The notes beneath the pieces were generated by a model, which ran no database searches, was not told the origin of the DNA, and was given only the letters and a program-made list of their open reading frames with translations. The translations under genes were made by a program, and so were the position numbers. A stretch of DNA of 64,000 nucleotides from NCBI GenBank assembly GCA_963846715.1, contig CAWJXA010000008.1, forward strand, positions 620,001 through 684,000, read 5' to 3'. Within the stretch, counting starts at the first letter, position 1, and each line of letters starts with the position of its first letter. The DNA is from Bog-257 sp963846715. GTDB taxonomy: Bacteria; Acidobacteriota; Terriglobia; Terriglobales; Acidobacteriaceae. Shown here in pieces: positions 57,110 to 64,000 of this stretch.

Positions 57110-57428
57110 AGGTAGCAATTAGCAGCTAGCAATTAGCATTTAGCCACTAGTTTTTAAGCCTTTCGAGAGTGGGACGAAGTTGCGCGCCGTGGGCATTGGC
57201 TGAATCCCACTCATTCGAAAACCGCGAATGAGTAGGGCACGTCTTCAGACAGCTAGCAATTAGCATCTTAGCCATTCAGTTCTTAAGACCTTTCGAAAGT
57301 GGGCCGAAGTTGCGCATCGTGCGGCATTGGCTGAATCCCACTCATTCGAAAACCGCGAATGAGTGGGGCACCCGGAGATTTCTCCCCATCTGCTGCTAAT
57401 TGCTAATTGCTAGTTGCTAGTTGCTTCC
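57110..57428. repeat. Tandem duplication of a 120-bp unit plus TAGCAATTAGC iterations
   Basis: Units at about 57123-57240 and 57249-57370: CAGCTAGCAATTAGCAT, then CCTTTCGARAGTGGG, CGAAGTTGCGC, GGCATTGGCTGAATCCCAC, TCATTCGAAAACCGCGAATGAGT. Inside, CATTCG...CGAATG forms a hairpin. The gap ends with GCTAATTGCTAATTGCTAGTTGCTAGTTGC. No gene. Confidence 0.75.
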
Positions 57429-57938
57429 TTACCATTCGCCTTGCTTCACCAGCTTGCGGATCTTGCGCTTCATCATGTCACGTTTCAGGGCGCTGATATG
57501 GCTGATATAGAGCTTACCGTTGAGATGGTCGGTCTCGTGTACCAGGGCCCGCGCCAGCAAGTCTTCCCCGGTCACCTCGATGGTTTTGCCCTTCAAGTCT
57601 TGCCCGCGGGCGGTGACCGAACGCGGCCGGGTCACTTTCTCGCGAAACTCCGGCAGGCTTAGGCAGCCTTCGTTGGAGGTGAGACGCCCTTCAGTATGGA
57701 CGATCTCAGGATTGACCAGCACAATCTTCGCGTCAGGATCTTCCTTGAAGGTGACATCAATCACCGCGACGCGCTTGCTGATGCCGATCTGCGGCGCTGC
57801 CAGACCGACGCCGTGCGCAGCGTACATGCTCTCAAACATATCTTCGACAAGTTTCTTCAACTCGTCGTCGAAGACAGTGACCGGGGCTGCCGGTTTCTCC
57901 AAGACCGGGTCACCAAATTTCACGATTTCATAGATCAT
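57429..57938 (-). CDS. def: Peptide deformylase
   Basis: Removes the formyl group from nascent proteins. 169 residues, with all three motifs: GVGLAAPQIG, EGCLSLP and HETDHLNG (metal-binding). The ATG at 57938 lies directly after the aroC stop, so the two are co-transcribed. Works with fmt downstream. Confidence 0.97.
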   Translation of the reverse strand: MIYEIVKFGDPVLEKPAAPVTVFDDELKKLVEDMFESMYAAHGVGLAAPQIGISKRVAVIDVTFKEDPDAKIVLVNPEIVHTEGRLTSNEGCLSLPEFREKVTRPRSVTARGQDLKGKTIEVTGEDLLARALVHETDHLNGKLYISHISALKRDMMKRKIRKLVKQGEW

Positions 57939-59117
57939 TTAGAAGTTTCGCAACTGTTGGCGGTAGCCTTCGAAATTTCGCTGCAATTCCAGCAGTGAGT
58001 CGCCGCCAAATTTTTCCAGCGCGCACCGGGCCAGGGTCAGCGCCACCATAGCTTCCCCAGCCACGCCGGCGGCGGGTACCACGCACACATCGGAGCGCTC
58101 ATAGGCAGCTTTCACCGGTTCGCGAGTGGCGAAGTCCACCGAACCCAAGGGACGTCGCAACGTCGAAATCGGCTTCAGGTAGCCACGCACACGAATCTCT
58201 TCGCCGTTTGAGACCCCGCCCTCCAAACCTCCAGCGTGGTTCGATCGCCGGGTGAAGCCGGTGTACGGTCCCTTCTGCTCGCGCTCGTATCCTATTTCAT
58301 CATGCACGGTCGAACCCAGGGAAGCCGCACCGCGAACCGCATCGCCAATCTCCACTGCCTTCACGGCTTGTAACGACATCAACGCAGCCGCGAGTTGCGC
58401 GTCCAGCCGTTCGTCCCAATTGGCGTAGGAACCAAGCCCGGGCGGAACGTTGTGAGCGACCACTTCGAAGATTCCGCCGACAGAATCTCCGGTGCGCAGT
58501 GCAACGTCGACTTGTTCCTTCATGCGAACTTCCGCTTCAGCATCGGTACAACTCAGCAGGATTTCCTCTTTTGCCGCCTGGGCGCGGATGGCTTCCCATG
58601 CGACCGGACTCTCCAGCCGTTCGCCGCCCACCGCGATGACATGACTCAGCACTTCGATGCCGAGTTCTCGCAGCAGCAGCTTGGCGATGGCCCCGGCGGC
58701 GACTCGAGCTGCCGACTCGCGAGCGGAGGCCCGCTCCAATACATAGCGCGCCTCGGAGAAGTTGTACTTCACGGCCCCAGCGAGATCGGCGTGGCCGGGT
58801 CTCGGGGAGGCCACTCGCTTGTGCTTGGCGGGATCGCCTTCTTCTACCGGCAGCGCTTCGGTCCAGTTCTGCCAGTCTTTATTCGCCAGCAGCATCGCGA
58901 TTGGCGAGCCAATGGTCTTTCCGTGACGCACTCCGCTGAGGATGTGGGCTTGGTCGCGCTCGATGCGCATGCGCCCGCCGCGGCCGTATCCTTGCTGCCG
59001 CCGCCATAGTTCGCGATTCACAAACTCGAGGTCGATGGCGACCCCGGCAGGCATACCCGAGAGCATTGCCACCAGGGCCTCTCCATGCGATTCACCGGCA
59101 GTAGAAAAGCGCAACAT
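57939..59117 (-). CDS. aroC: Chorismate synthase
   Basis: Last step of the shikimate pathway, FMN-dependent. 392 residues with AGESHGEALVAMLSGMPAG, RQQGYGRGGRM, SPRPGHADLAGAVKY and RASARESAARVAAGA, plus GLEGGVSNGEEIRVR. ATG at 59117. Followed by def with no gap. Confidence 0.97.
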   Translation of the reverse strand: MLRFSTAGESHGEALVAMLSGMPAGVAIDLEFVNRELWRRQQGYGRGGRMRIERDQAHILSGVRHGKTIGSPIAMLLANKDWQNWTEALPVEEGDPAKHKRVASPRPGHADLAGAVKYNFSEARYVLERASARESAARVAAGAIAKLLLRELGIEVLSHVIAVGGERLESPVAWEAIRAQAAKEEILLSCTDAEAEVRMKEQVDVALRTGDSVGGIFEVVAHNVPPGLGSYANWDERLDAQLAAALMSLQAVKAVEIGDAVRGAASLGSTVHDEIGYEREQKGPYTGFTRRSNHAGGLEGGVSNGEEIRVRGYLKPISTLRRPLGSVDFATREPVKAAYERSDVCVVPAAGVAGEAMVALTLARCALEKFGGDSLLELQRNFEGYRQQLRNF

Positions 59118-59154
59118 GCGAATAAGGAAGTGTGATTGTAGCTGATGAAGGCAG

Positions 59155-59215
59155 CAGTTAGCACTTGGCGCTTAGCAGTCAGCATTTAGTACTCGAAGGC
59201 CAGCGCTGAAGCTCC
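59155..59215. repeat. Degenerate TTAGCACTT iterations
   Basis: AGTTAGCACTTGGCGCTTAGCAGTCAGCATTTAGTACT, of the same type as the iterations at 55784 and 57120. Confidence 0.55.
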
Positions 59216-59253
59216 CTCGCGTGAATGCGCGGGTTTCCACCTTCTCGTCAAGC

Positions 59254-59688
59254 CTACGGTTCAATTACCAGTTCCTCTTCCGCAAAGGCTTTTTCTTCTA
59301 CGCTGCTGCCGGACAGAACGAAGGAACGAGTCTGCTCTGCTTCGCCACTAACGATGCTGGTGACGACGTAGGAGCAGCCCAGCCAGTACGCATCTTCGAG
59401 GTCGGTTGGCGACCAGTTCGCGGGATGATCGGGATGAGAGTGATAAAAGCCGACGATGTCGAGTCCGCGAAGGCGCGCGTTACGCTGAATGCGCGCCACG
59501 TCGACGGGATCAATTTCATAGCGGTTCGTGGGAGAATCTGTCCGCGTGTTGCGGCAACGTACTATCGCCGACACGATGCGGGTGTCGTCCTGGAACTTGC
59601 CTAGCAGCGCTCCGCAGCACTCATACGGGTACGTTTCCTCACCGTGGCGGCGAATCTCATCATAATCGGATTGGCGGAGTTTCAGCAT
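59254..59688 (-). CDS. JAMM/Mov34 (M67) family metallopeptidase
   Basis: 144 residues. JAMM zinc motif GFYHSHPDHPANWSPTDLED with an upstream Glu in YPYECCGALLG. Bacterial M67 peptidases trim ubiquitin-like sulfur carriers such as CysO or ThiS-like proteins, or act beside MoeB-type E1 enzymes. A MoeB-rhodanese protein is encoded 48 kb away in this window. ATG 59688 chosen since it begins the domain (MLKLRQSDYDEI); the longer frame starts at 59709. Confidence 0.9.
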   Translation of the reverse strand: MLKLRQSDYDEIRRHGEETYPYECCGALLGKFQDDTRIVSAIVRCRNTRTDSPTNRYEIDPVDVARIQRNARLRGLDIVGFYHSHPDHPANWSPTDLEDAYWLGCSYVVTSIVSGEAEQTRSFVLSGSSVEEKAFAEEELVIEP

Positions 59689-59932
59689 GCTCCGCCGCTT
59701 TTCTATCACGCCGCGACTGCTTTCAGCTCCTGATTCGTGATTCTTGACAATGTCGTAAGTTGCCGTTTAGCCATTTGGTGTGCGACAGTGTGAGTCTCTG
59801 GTGCGTGGCCGGGCGAATTCTGTTTGCCGCCAAGGCAACAGAAGAACGCTGCTACGGTATCGCAATCGATGTAAAGGCGGCATTCGTCTAGCGCATCCGT
59901 CTAATAGGGGTGTCGAAGGGTAAGGGTTAACG

Positions 59933-60394
59933 ATGGCGAAGAAGGTCAAGACGAAATCCTACGAAGAGGCGGTGGGGTGGTTTCGCGAGCATGGATTCGA
60001 CGTGCTGGAAGCTCCCGGCGCCAGCAACCGAGTGTTTCTGAAGAAGTACAACTGTTCGGCGGCCATCGAGCGCACCGACGATGGCGGCGTGAAAGTGTTC
60101 GCTTATCCCGGATACCTCATCAATGGCGAAATCTCAAAGCTCGTCGATCACGGCTACCAGAAGGTCTTGAAGACAACCAAGACCGAAGTTCCGGCGACGG
60201 CTGACCATCTCAAGGCGCTGCACGAGTTCACGGAAGAACTTAAGGAAGGCACTGGCGCTATCAGCCTCTACAACGAAGGCCTGGGTACGGTAAGCGAGTC
60301 GTACATGTATGATCGCGTGCGCGGTCGCGATCTGCCGGAAGCGGAGCGCCCCAAACGTCCATGGCAGAGGGCTGCCAGCAAACGGCCCGCGTGA
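59933..60394 (+). CDS. Conserved-looking basic protein, unknown
   Basis: 153 residues. MAKKVKTKSYEEAVGWFREH, a middle segment GVKVFAYPGYLINGEISKLV and a basic C terminus rich in Arg/Pro. No signal peptide, no membrane segment. Not a family I recognise; coding is supported by length and regular composition. ATG after a weak AGGG. Confidence 0.75.
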   Translation: MAKKVKTKSYEEAVGWFREHGFDVLEAPGASNRVFLKKYNCSAAIERTDDGGVKVFAYPGYLINGEISKLVDHGYQKVLKTTKTEVPATADHLKALHEFTEELKEGTGAISLYNEGLGTVSESYMYDRVRGRDLPEAERPKRPWQRAASKRPA

Positions 60395-60561
60395 TTTGTC
60401 TTCCGCTGACGCGATGTATCCCGTCGCACTACGGTTGTAAGTTTTCCCGAAAATAAACCCGTTCCTCACGTGCAAACAATCTGCTGAAGTCCGCACTCTA
60501 ACCTATAGAACGACGTATAGGAAATACGTTAGCGGGCTTCCAGGAGGAGCGCATTACGGTT

Positions 60562-61401
60562 ATGAAACGACTCGGGATTCTGTCGATGCTGTTAGTGTTC
60601 TGTGCCTTTAGCGTGTGGGCGCAGAACAATACCGCCACTCAAACCACTACCACGAACAATACGAGCACCACCACTCAAGATCAGGTTCACAAAGACGCCG
60701 CCGACCAGGACCGAAATGCTGCGGACCAGGAAAAGGCAGACGCCAAGAATGAGGGCACGAAGACCGCAGAAGAGCACGACAAGGTCTTGGCCCGGCTTGA
60801 CGATTCTTCCAAGATTTTGAACGAATTGCTGGGAGCGCCAGACAAAGGCATTCCAGACAAGGTATTTGAGAACGCGAAGTGCGTTGCCGTGGTTCCTTCC
60901 ATGGTGAAAGGCGGCTTCGTGTTTGGCGCCGAGCACGGCCGCGGCGTAGCCACTTGCCGCACCGCCAATGGCTGGAGCGCTCCGGCGTTCTTCGTTATCA
61001 CCGGCGGTAGCTGGGGCTTGCAGATCGGTGTTCAGGCAGCCGATCTCGTTATGCTGATCATGAACGACCGGGGAATGAATGAGCTGCTTAGCTCGAAGTT
61101 CAAACTGGGCGGTAGTGGCAGCGTTGCAGCCGGCCCGGTGGGTCGCGAAGCCAGCGCCTCAACCGACTGGAAGATGGGCGCAGAGGTACTGACCTATTCA
61201 CGTACTCGCGGTCTGTTTGCCGGACTGACGCTGAATGGCGCCGTAATCAAACAGGACGACGACGCGACGGTTGCGTTGTACGGACGTCAGGTCGGCTTCC
61301 GTCCGACTCTGCTGGGGCAGGTAAGGCCGCCGGCCGCGGCTGACCACTTCCTGGCCACCGTTCGCCGCAGCAAGGCGGAGGCGACAGCCGAAGCTCACTA
61401 A
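60562..61401 (+). CDS. SYLF-domain lipid-binding protein, exported
   Basis: 279 residues. Signal peptide (MKRLGILSMLLVFCAFSVWA), a Thr/Asn/Gln/Asp-rich linker (about 22-75), then the SYLF/Ysc84 domain: AKCVAVVPSMVKGGFVFGAE, WSAPAFFVITGGSWGLQIGV and EVLTYSRTRGLFAGLTLNGA. Eukaryotic SYLF domains bind phosphoinositides; bacterial ones are envelope proteins of unknown role. GGAGGAG precedes the ATG. A good terminator follows. Confidence 0.92.
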   Translation: MKRLGILSMLLVFCAFSVWAQNNTATQTTTTNNTSTTTQDQVHKDAADQDRNAADQEKADAKNEGTKTAEEHDKVLARLDDSSKILNELLGAPDKGIPDKVFENAKCVAVVPSMVKGGFVFGAEHGRGVATCRTANGWSAPAFFVITGGSWGLQIGVQAADLVMLIMNDRGMNELLSSKFKLGGSGSVAAGPVGREASASTDWKMGAEVLTYSRTRGLFAGLTLNGAVIKQDDDATVALYGRQVGFRPTLLGQVRPPAAADHFLATVRRSKAEATAEAH

Positions 61402-61423
61402 ACGGTTTACAGTCGCGACGAAG

Positions 61424-61450
61424 GCGGTGGGCTTCGGCTCACCGCTTTTT
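61424..61450 (+). terminator. Intrinsic terminator after SYLF gene
   Basis: GCGGTGGGC-ttcg-GCTCACCGC then TTTTT. Nine-pair stem with one G-U wobble and a UUCG tetraloop. Confidence 0.9.
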
Positions 61451-61530
61451 CTATGCGCTCAGCAATGGCAGGCGTCATGTGGGCGGGCGTACCATCAAGT
61501 CGGGGTACACTGCTGCGTGCGGAGGCGTGG

Positions 61531-62001
61531 ATGATCATGAAGCTCGGTCTGACTGGGGCAGCGATCCTGGTGTTGTCCGCAAGTGTCCTCGGCCAGGCTC
61601 GGGTTAGTACCCCGGCATCGAGCTCAGGCGCTGATGAGGCGATTCGGGCCATGATGCAGTCCCAGGTGGATGCCTGGAACCACCATGATCTCGAAGGCTT
61701 CATGAATGGCTACTGGCGCTCGCCCGACCTGACATTCTTCTCTGGGACTACGGAGACGAAGGGATGGGAACCGACTCTGGAGCGGTATCGTCGCAATTAT
61801 CAATCCGAGGGACATGCGATGGGGACGCTGTCGTTCAACGATCTGCAGGTGCAGGTGCTGGGCCTCGACGCCGCGTTCGTTCGCGGGCGGTTTCAGCTCG
61901 TGATGCCGGACGGCAAACGGCCGCATGGCGTTTTCACACTCGTCTTCCGCAAGGTTCCCGAAGGCTGGAAGATCATCCACGATCACACCTGCGCCGAGTA
62001 G
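61531..62001 (+). CDS. SnoaL/NTF2-like (DUF4440-type) exported protein
   Basis: 156 residues with a signal peptide (MIMKLGLTGAAILVLSASVL). The NTF2-like fold shows in AIRAMMQSQVDAWNHHDLEG, FMNGYWRSPDLTFFSG and a C-terminal HGVFTLVFRKVPEGWKIIHD. DUF4440 proteins are small cone-shaped barrels, often without known ligand. GGAGGCG precedes the ATG at 61531; the upstream frame from 61453 is not needed. Confidence 0.88.
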   Translation: MIMKLGLTGAAILVLSASVLGQARVSTPASSSGADEAIRAMMQSQVDAWNHHDLEGFMNGYWRSPDLTFFSGTTETKGWEPTLERYRRNYQSEGHAMGTLSFNDLQVQVLGLDAAFVRGRFQLVMPDGKRPHGVFTLVFRKVPEGWKIIHDHTCAE

Positions 62002-62013
62002 GGACGGGTGGGA

Positions 62014-62360
62014 ACCCCCGCATTTATGCGGGGGAAGGAGCGCTTCAGCGGTCCGGGAGGTTGGACTCTGGTCACGCGCTTTAGCGCCGGAGGTTGGAAA
62101 ACCCAGGGCTAAAGAGTCTGTGTGAGAATCGTGCCGTCACTGCAGGGACTCTCTCTCATTTTCCGCGCTACCCAGGACTCCGCTTCGCTCCGTCCTGGGC
62201 TAACTGCGCTTCCACCCCTACGGGGGTTCCATTCTCGCGTGTTCTACTGCACAGGCGAAAACGAAACTGAGTATTCACGCCGACTCCAAAGCCCACTTTG
62301 GAATCGAATGCCTTTCCGCAGGGCTGAAAGTCCAGCACTCCCGGCTAAAACAGAGGGCTC
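62014..62360 (-). repeat. Long repeat array with inverted family 1 copy
   Basis: First part (62014-62115) matches the array at 21310: CCCCCGCATTTATGCGGGGG, GGAGCGCTTCAGCGGTCC, GCGCTTTAGCGCC, AACCCAGGGCT. Then an inverted family 1 copy (62112-62280) with CCCAGGACtccgcttcgctcCGTCCTGGG and CCCCTACGGGGG. It ends with GGGCTGAAAGTCC and similar units. No gene between 62002 and 62533. Confidence 0.78.
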
Positions 62361-62533
62361 CCACCCTAAGCCTGGACAGCGTCATCCGGCCATCCGGCTA
62401 CATCGAAAGGGGTATAGGCCGGCGTCCCCGCGGGTGTAGAATGCAATCGTCTCGCAGCGGTGCGACCGCGCCCGTATGACGAGGCCTGATACAGGTGGTA
62501 TCCCCCTGTCGGGGAACTGCACTGGAGGACATC

Positions 62534-63421
62534 GTGAGTATCACCACCGGCGACTTCCGCTCGAAGATTACCGCCATCACTCTTCTCGAAAAGAAACAGC
62601 GTAAAGAACTCATCACCTGCCTGACCGCCTACGACTATCCCAGCGCGCGCCTCTTGGACGAAGCCGGCATTGACATGGTGCTGGTCGGCGATTCCCTCGG
62701 GATGGTGGTGCTGGGGTATGAAAATACCTTGCCTGTGACCATGCAGGAAATGCTGCACCATACGCGCGCCGTACGCCGCGGAACCAAGCGCGCATTCCTG
62801 GTGGCCGACATGCCCTTTGCCTCCTACCATGTCAGCTCGCGCGACGCCTTGCGCAATGCCTCCCGGTTCATCAAGGAGGGCGGGGCCGAGGCGGTGAAAG
62901 TTGAGGGCGGCGAGAAGCGCTCCCGCCTGGTCGAGCGCATGGTCGAAGCCGAGATTCCCGTGGTCGGCCACATCGGGCTTACGCCGCAGTCGGTGCACGC
63001 TATGGGCGGATACAAAGTCCAGGGCAAGACCCTGAAAGCCATTGAGCAACTGATGCACGATGCCATCGCTTTGGAACGCGCGGGCGCATGTTGCGTGGTC
63101 CTCGAAGGTATCCCGCGCGAAGTTGCCGGCATGATCACCCGCGAGTTGGAGGTCCCGACCATCGGCATTGGGGCCGGCCCCGAGTGCGATGGCCAGGTGC
63201 TGGTTTTCCACGATCTTCTGGGACTGACCCTGGCGCCTCCGGCGAAGTTTGTACGTCGCTATGCTGACGTGGGATCGGTGATCACGAACGCCGTGATGGC
63301 CTTTAAGGACGACGTGAAGGCCGGAAGCTATCCCTCCGATAGCGAGTCGTATCACCTGCCCAAGGAGACGCTCTCGGCGTTGCAGGGAATTGCGGAGCGC
63401 AAGCGAACTGTGCAAGTGTAG
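62534..63421 (+). CDS. panB: 3-methyl-2-oxobutanoate hydroxymethyltransferase
   Basis: First committed step of pantothenate synthesis, using methylene-THF and ketoisovalerate. 295 residues with ITCLTAYDYPSARLLDEAGI, MVLVGDSLGMVVLGYENTLP, VKVEGGEKRS, HIGLTPQSVHAMGGYKVQG and IGIGAGPECDGQVLVFHD. GTG at 62534 has GGAGGA 6 nt upstream and starts near the family N terminus. The pathway continues to coaX, found at 20352. Confidence 0.96.
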   Translation: MSITTGDFRSKITAITLLEKKQRKELITCLTAYDYPSARLLDEAGIDMVLVGDSLGMVVLGYENTLPVTMQEMLHHTRAVRRGTKRAFLVADMPFASYHVSSRDALRNASRFIKEGGAEAVKVEGGEKRSRLVERMVEAEIPVVGHIGLTPQSVHAMGGYKVQGKTLKAIEQLMHDAIALERAGACCVVLEGIPREVAGMITRELEVPTIGIGAGPECDGQVLVFHDLLGLTLAPPAKFVRRYADVGSVITNAVMAFKDDVKAGSYPSDSESYHLPKETLSALQGIAERKRTVQV

Positions 63422-63425
63422 AAGA

Positions 63426-64000
63426 ATGCGACGTTGGCTGCGCGCTGCGGTTTGGTTAGTCCTGGCGATGAACCTGGCTCCCTTCGCGGGGGGTCAGAAA
63501 CCTGCGCCGTCTCTAGCGCCAGCTCTTAAGCCCGCTCCCAAGAAGCGTTACTGCCAGCCGGAAGGTGGGTTCTGCTTCCGGTATCCGAGTTCATGGAGTG
63601 TCCTGGGCGAAGTCTTCGATGGCAATGGCGTGGTGGTTGCTCCGGCCCAGAAGCTGGATCCCACATTGTGGGATGAGGTGACGGTGGCGCTCGTGCTACC
63701 GCCGCCCGTGGGAGATGAAGAGCCGGCAAGCTTGGACACGATGATCGAGCAGGCGTCCAAGAGCATGCGTGAGGGCGGGCAGGATTTCGAAACCTTGCAG
63801 CGCCAGGAGCGTACCGTAGACCATAAGCCCGCGCAGATGTTGAAGGTCCGCTATCACGAGAAAGCGACCGACCGGGACTGGATCGAGCAGATGGTCTTTA
63901 TTGAGGGCCCGGATCGCGAAATCTATTCTGTCGCGTTGAAATGTTCGCCGGATCATCTGGTGCGACTGGAACCAGCGTTTACGGGGGTGCTGGAGAGTTG
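63426..64000 (+). CDS. Exported protein, partial at window end
   Basis: Open from ATG 63426 to the window edge, 191 codons with no stop. A signal peptide (RAAVWLVLAMNLAPFAGG) leads to a Pro/Lys linker and a domain with YCQPEGGFCFRYPSSWSVLG and DEVTVALVLPPPVGDEEPAS. The YPSSW style is seen in small lipoprotein-like PsbP/DUF domains; the family is not certain. It starts 5 nt after panB, so co-transcription is likely. Confidence 0.72.
   Translation, partial: MRRWLRAAVWLVLAMNLAPFAGGQKPAPSLAPALKPAPKKRYCQPEGGFCFRYPSSWSVLGEVFDGNGVVVAPAQKLDPTLWDEVTVALVLPPPVGDEEPASLDTMIEQASKSMREGGQDFETLQRQERTVDHKPAQMLKVRYHEKATDRDWIEQMVFIEGPDREIYSVALKCSPDHLVRLEPAFTGVLES

Noticed and set aside
1..64000. tRNA or rRNA genes
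   Set aside because: I found no stretch with tRNA arms or rRNA-like sequence on either strand by reading; a covariance search would be decisive.

Overview
The window is GC-rich bacterial DNA, most likely from an acidobacterium of the Terriglobales (Koribacter-like) type. Markers for this are an ADOP/MacB-like permease, a TonB-dependent receptor with an N-terminal carboxypeptidase-regulatory-like domain, a fragment of an acidobacterial VWFA-related protein, a winged-helix/TPR protein, a DUF6790 gene, and many short palindromic repeat arrays between genes. The placement is an inference from gene content; no rRNA or tRNA gene was seen.

Layout. 0-12 kb: a PQQ-type beta-propeller lipoprotein, an M48 protease, a small HTH protein, a complete DDE insertion sequence with an 18-bp target duplication, a SulP transporter, a NarX/NarL-like two-component pair, a MoeB-rhodanese protein and a frameshifted DUF6790 gene. 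12-21 kb: rpe, bamD, valS, nadC, birA and coaX, separated by repeat arrays. 21-28 kb: an unknown gene, a RelE/ParE-type toxin-antitoxin pair, a TrmA/RlmD-type methyltransferase, a YciI protein, comEC in three reading frames, and small conserved genes. 28-34.5 kb (minus strand): an LPS/lipid A-Kdo-heptose cluster in the order waaA, lpxK, heptose-7-P kinase, heptose-1-P adenylyltransferase, heptosyltransferase, an ICMT-like methyltransferase and a DUF3108 protein; three of these carry single-base frameshifts. 34.5-44 kb: a VapBC pair whose toxin has a nonsense codon, an orphan HigA, gatB, a small gene with a duplicated motif behind a structured leader, a large winged-helix/TPR protein, a PEP-CTERM protein and small secreted proteins. 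44-52 kb: a TonB receptor that runs straight into the tail of a VWFA-related gene, a frameshifted ADOP permease, a quinone oxidoreductase and a Gdx/SugE exporter. 52-64 kb: SemiSWEET, a TSUP permease, an HU protein with a clear terminator, the minus-strand cluster aroC-def-fmt-rsmB, a JAMM peptidase, a SYLF protein, an NTF2-like protein, panB and a secreted protein that runs off the end.

The gene set is mainly core metabolism and envelope biogenesis. What stands out is (1) several families of palindromic repeats, one of which appears to sit in frame inside valS; (2) a structured leader in front of a small unknown protein; (3) an IS with a long target duplication; and (4) an unusual number of single-base frameshifts, some in genes expected to be important, which raises the question of sequence error versus real decay.
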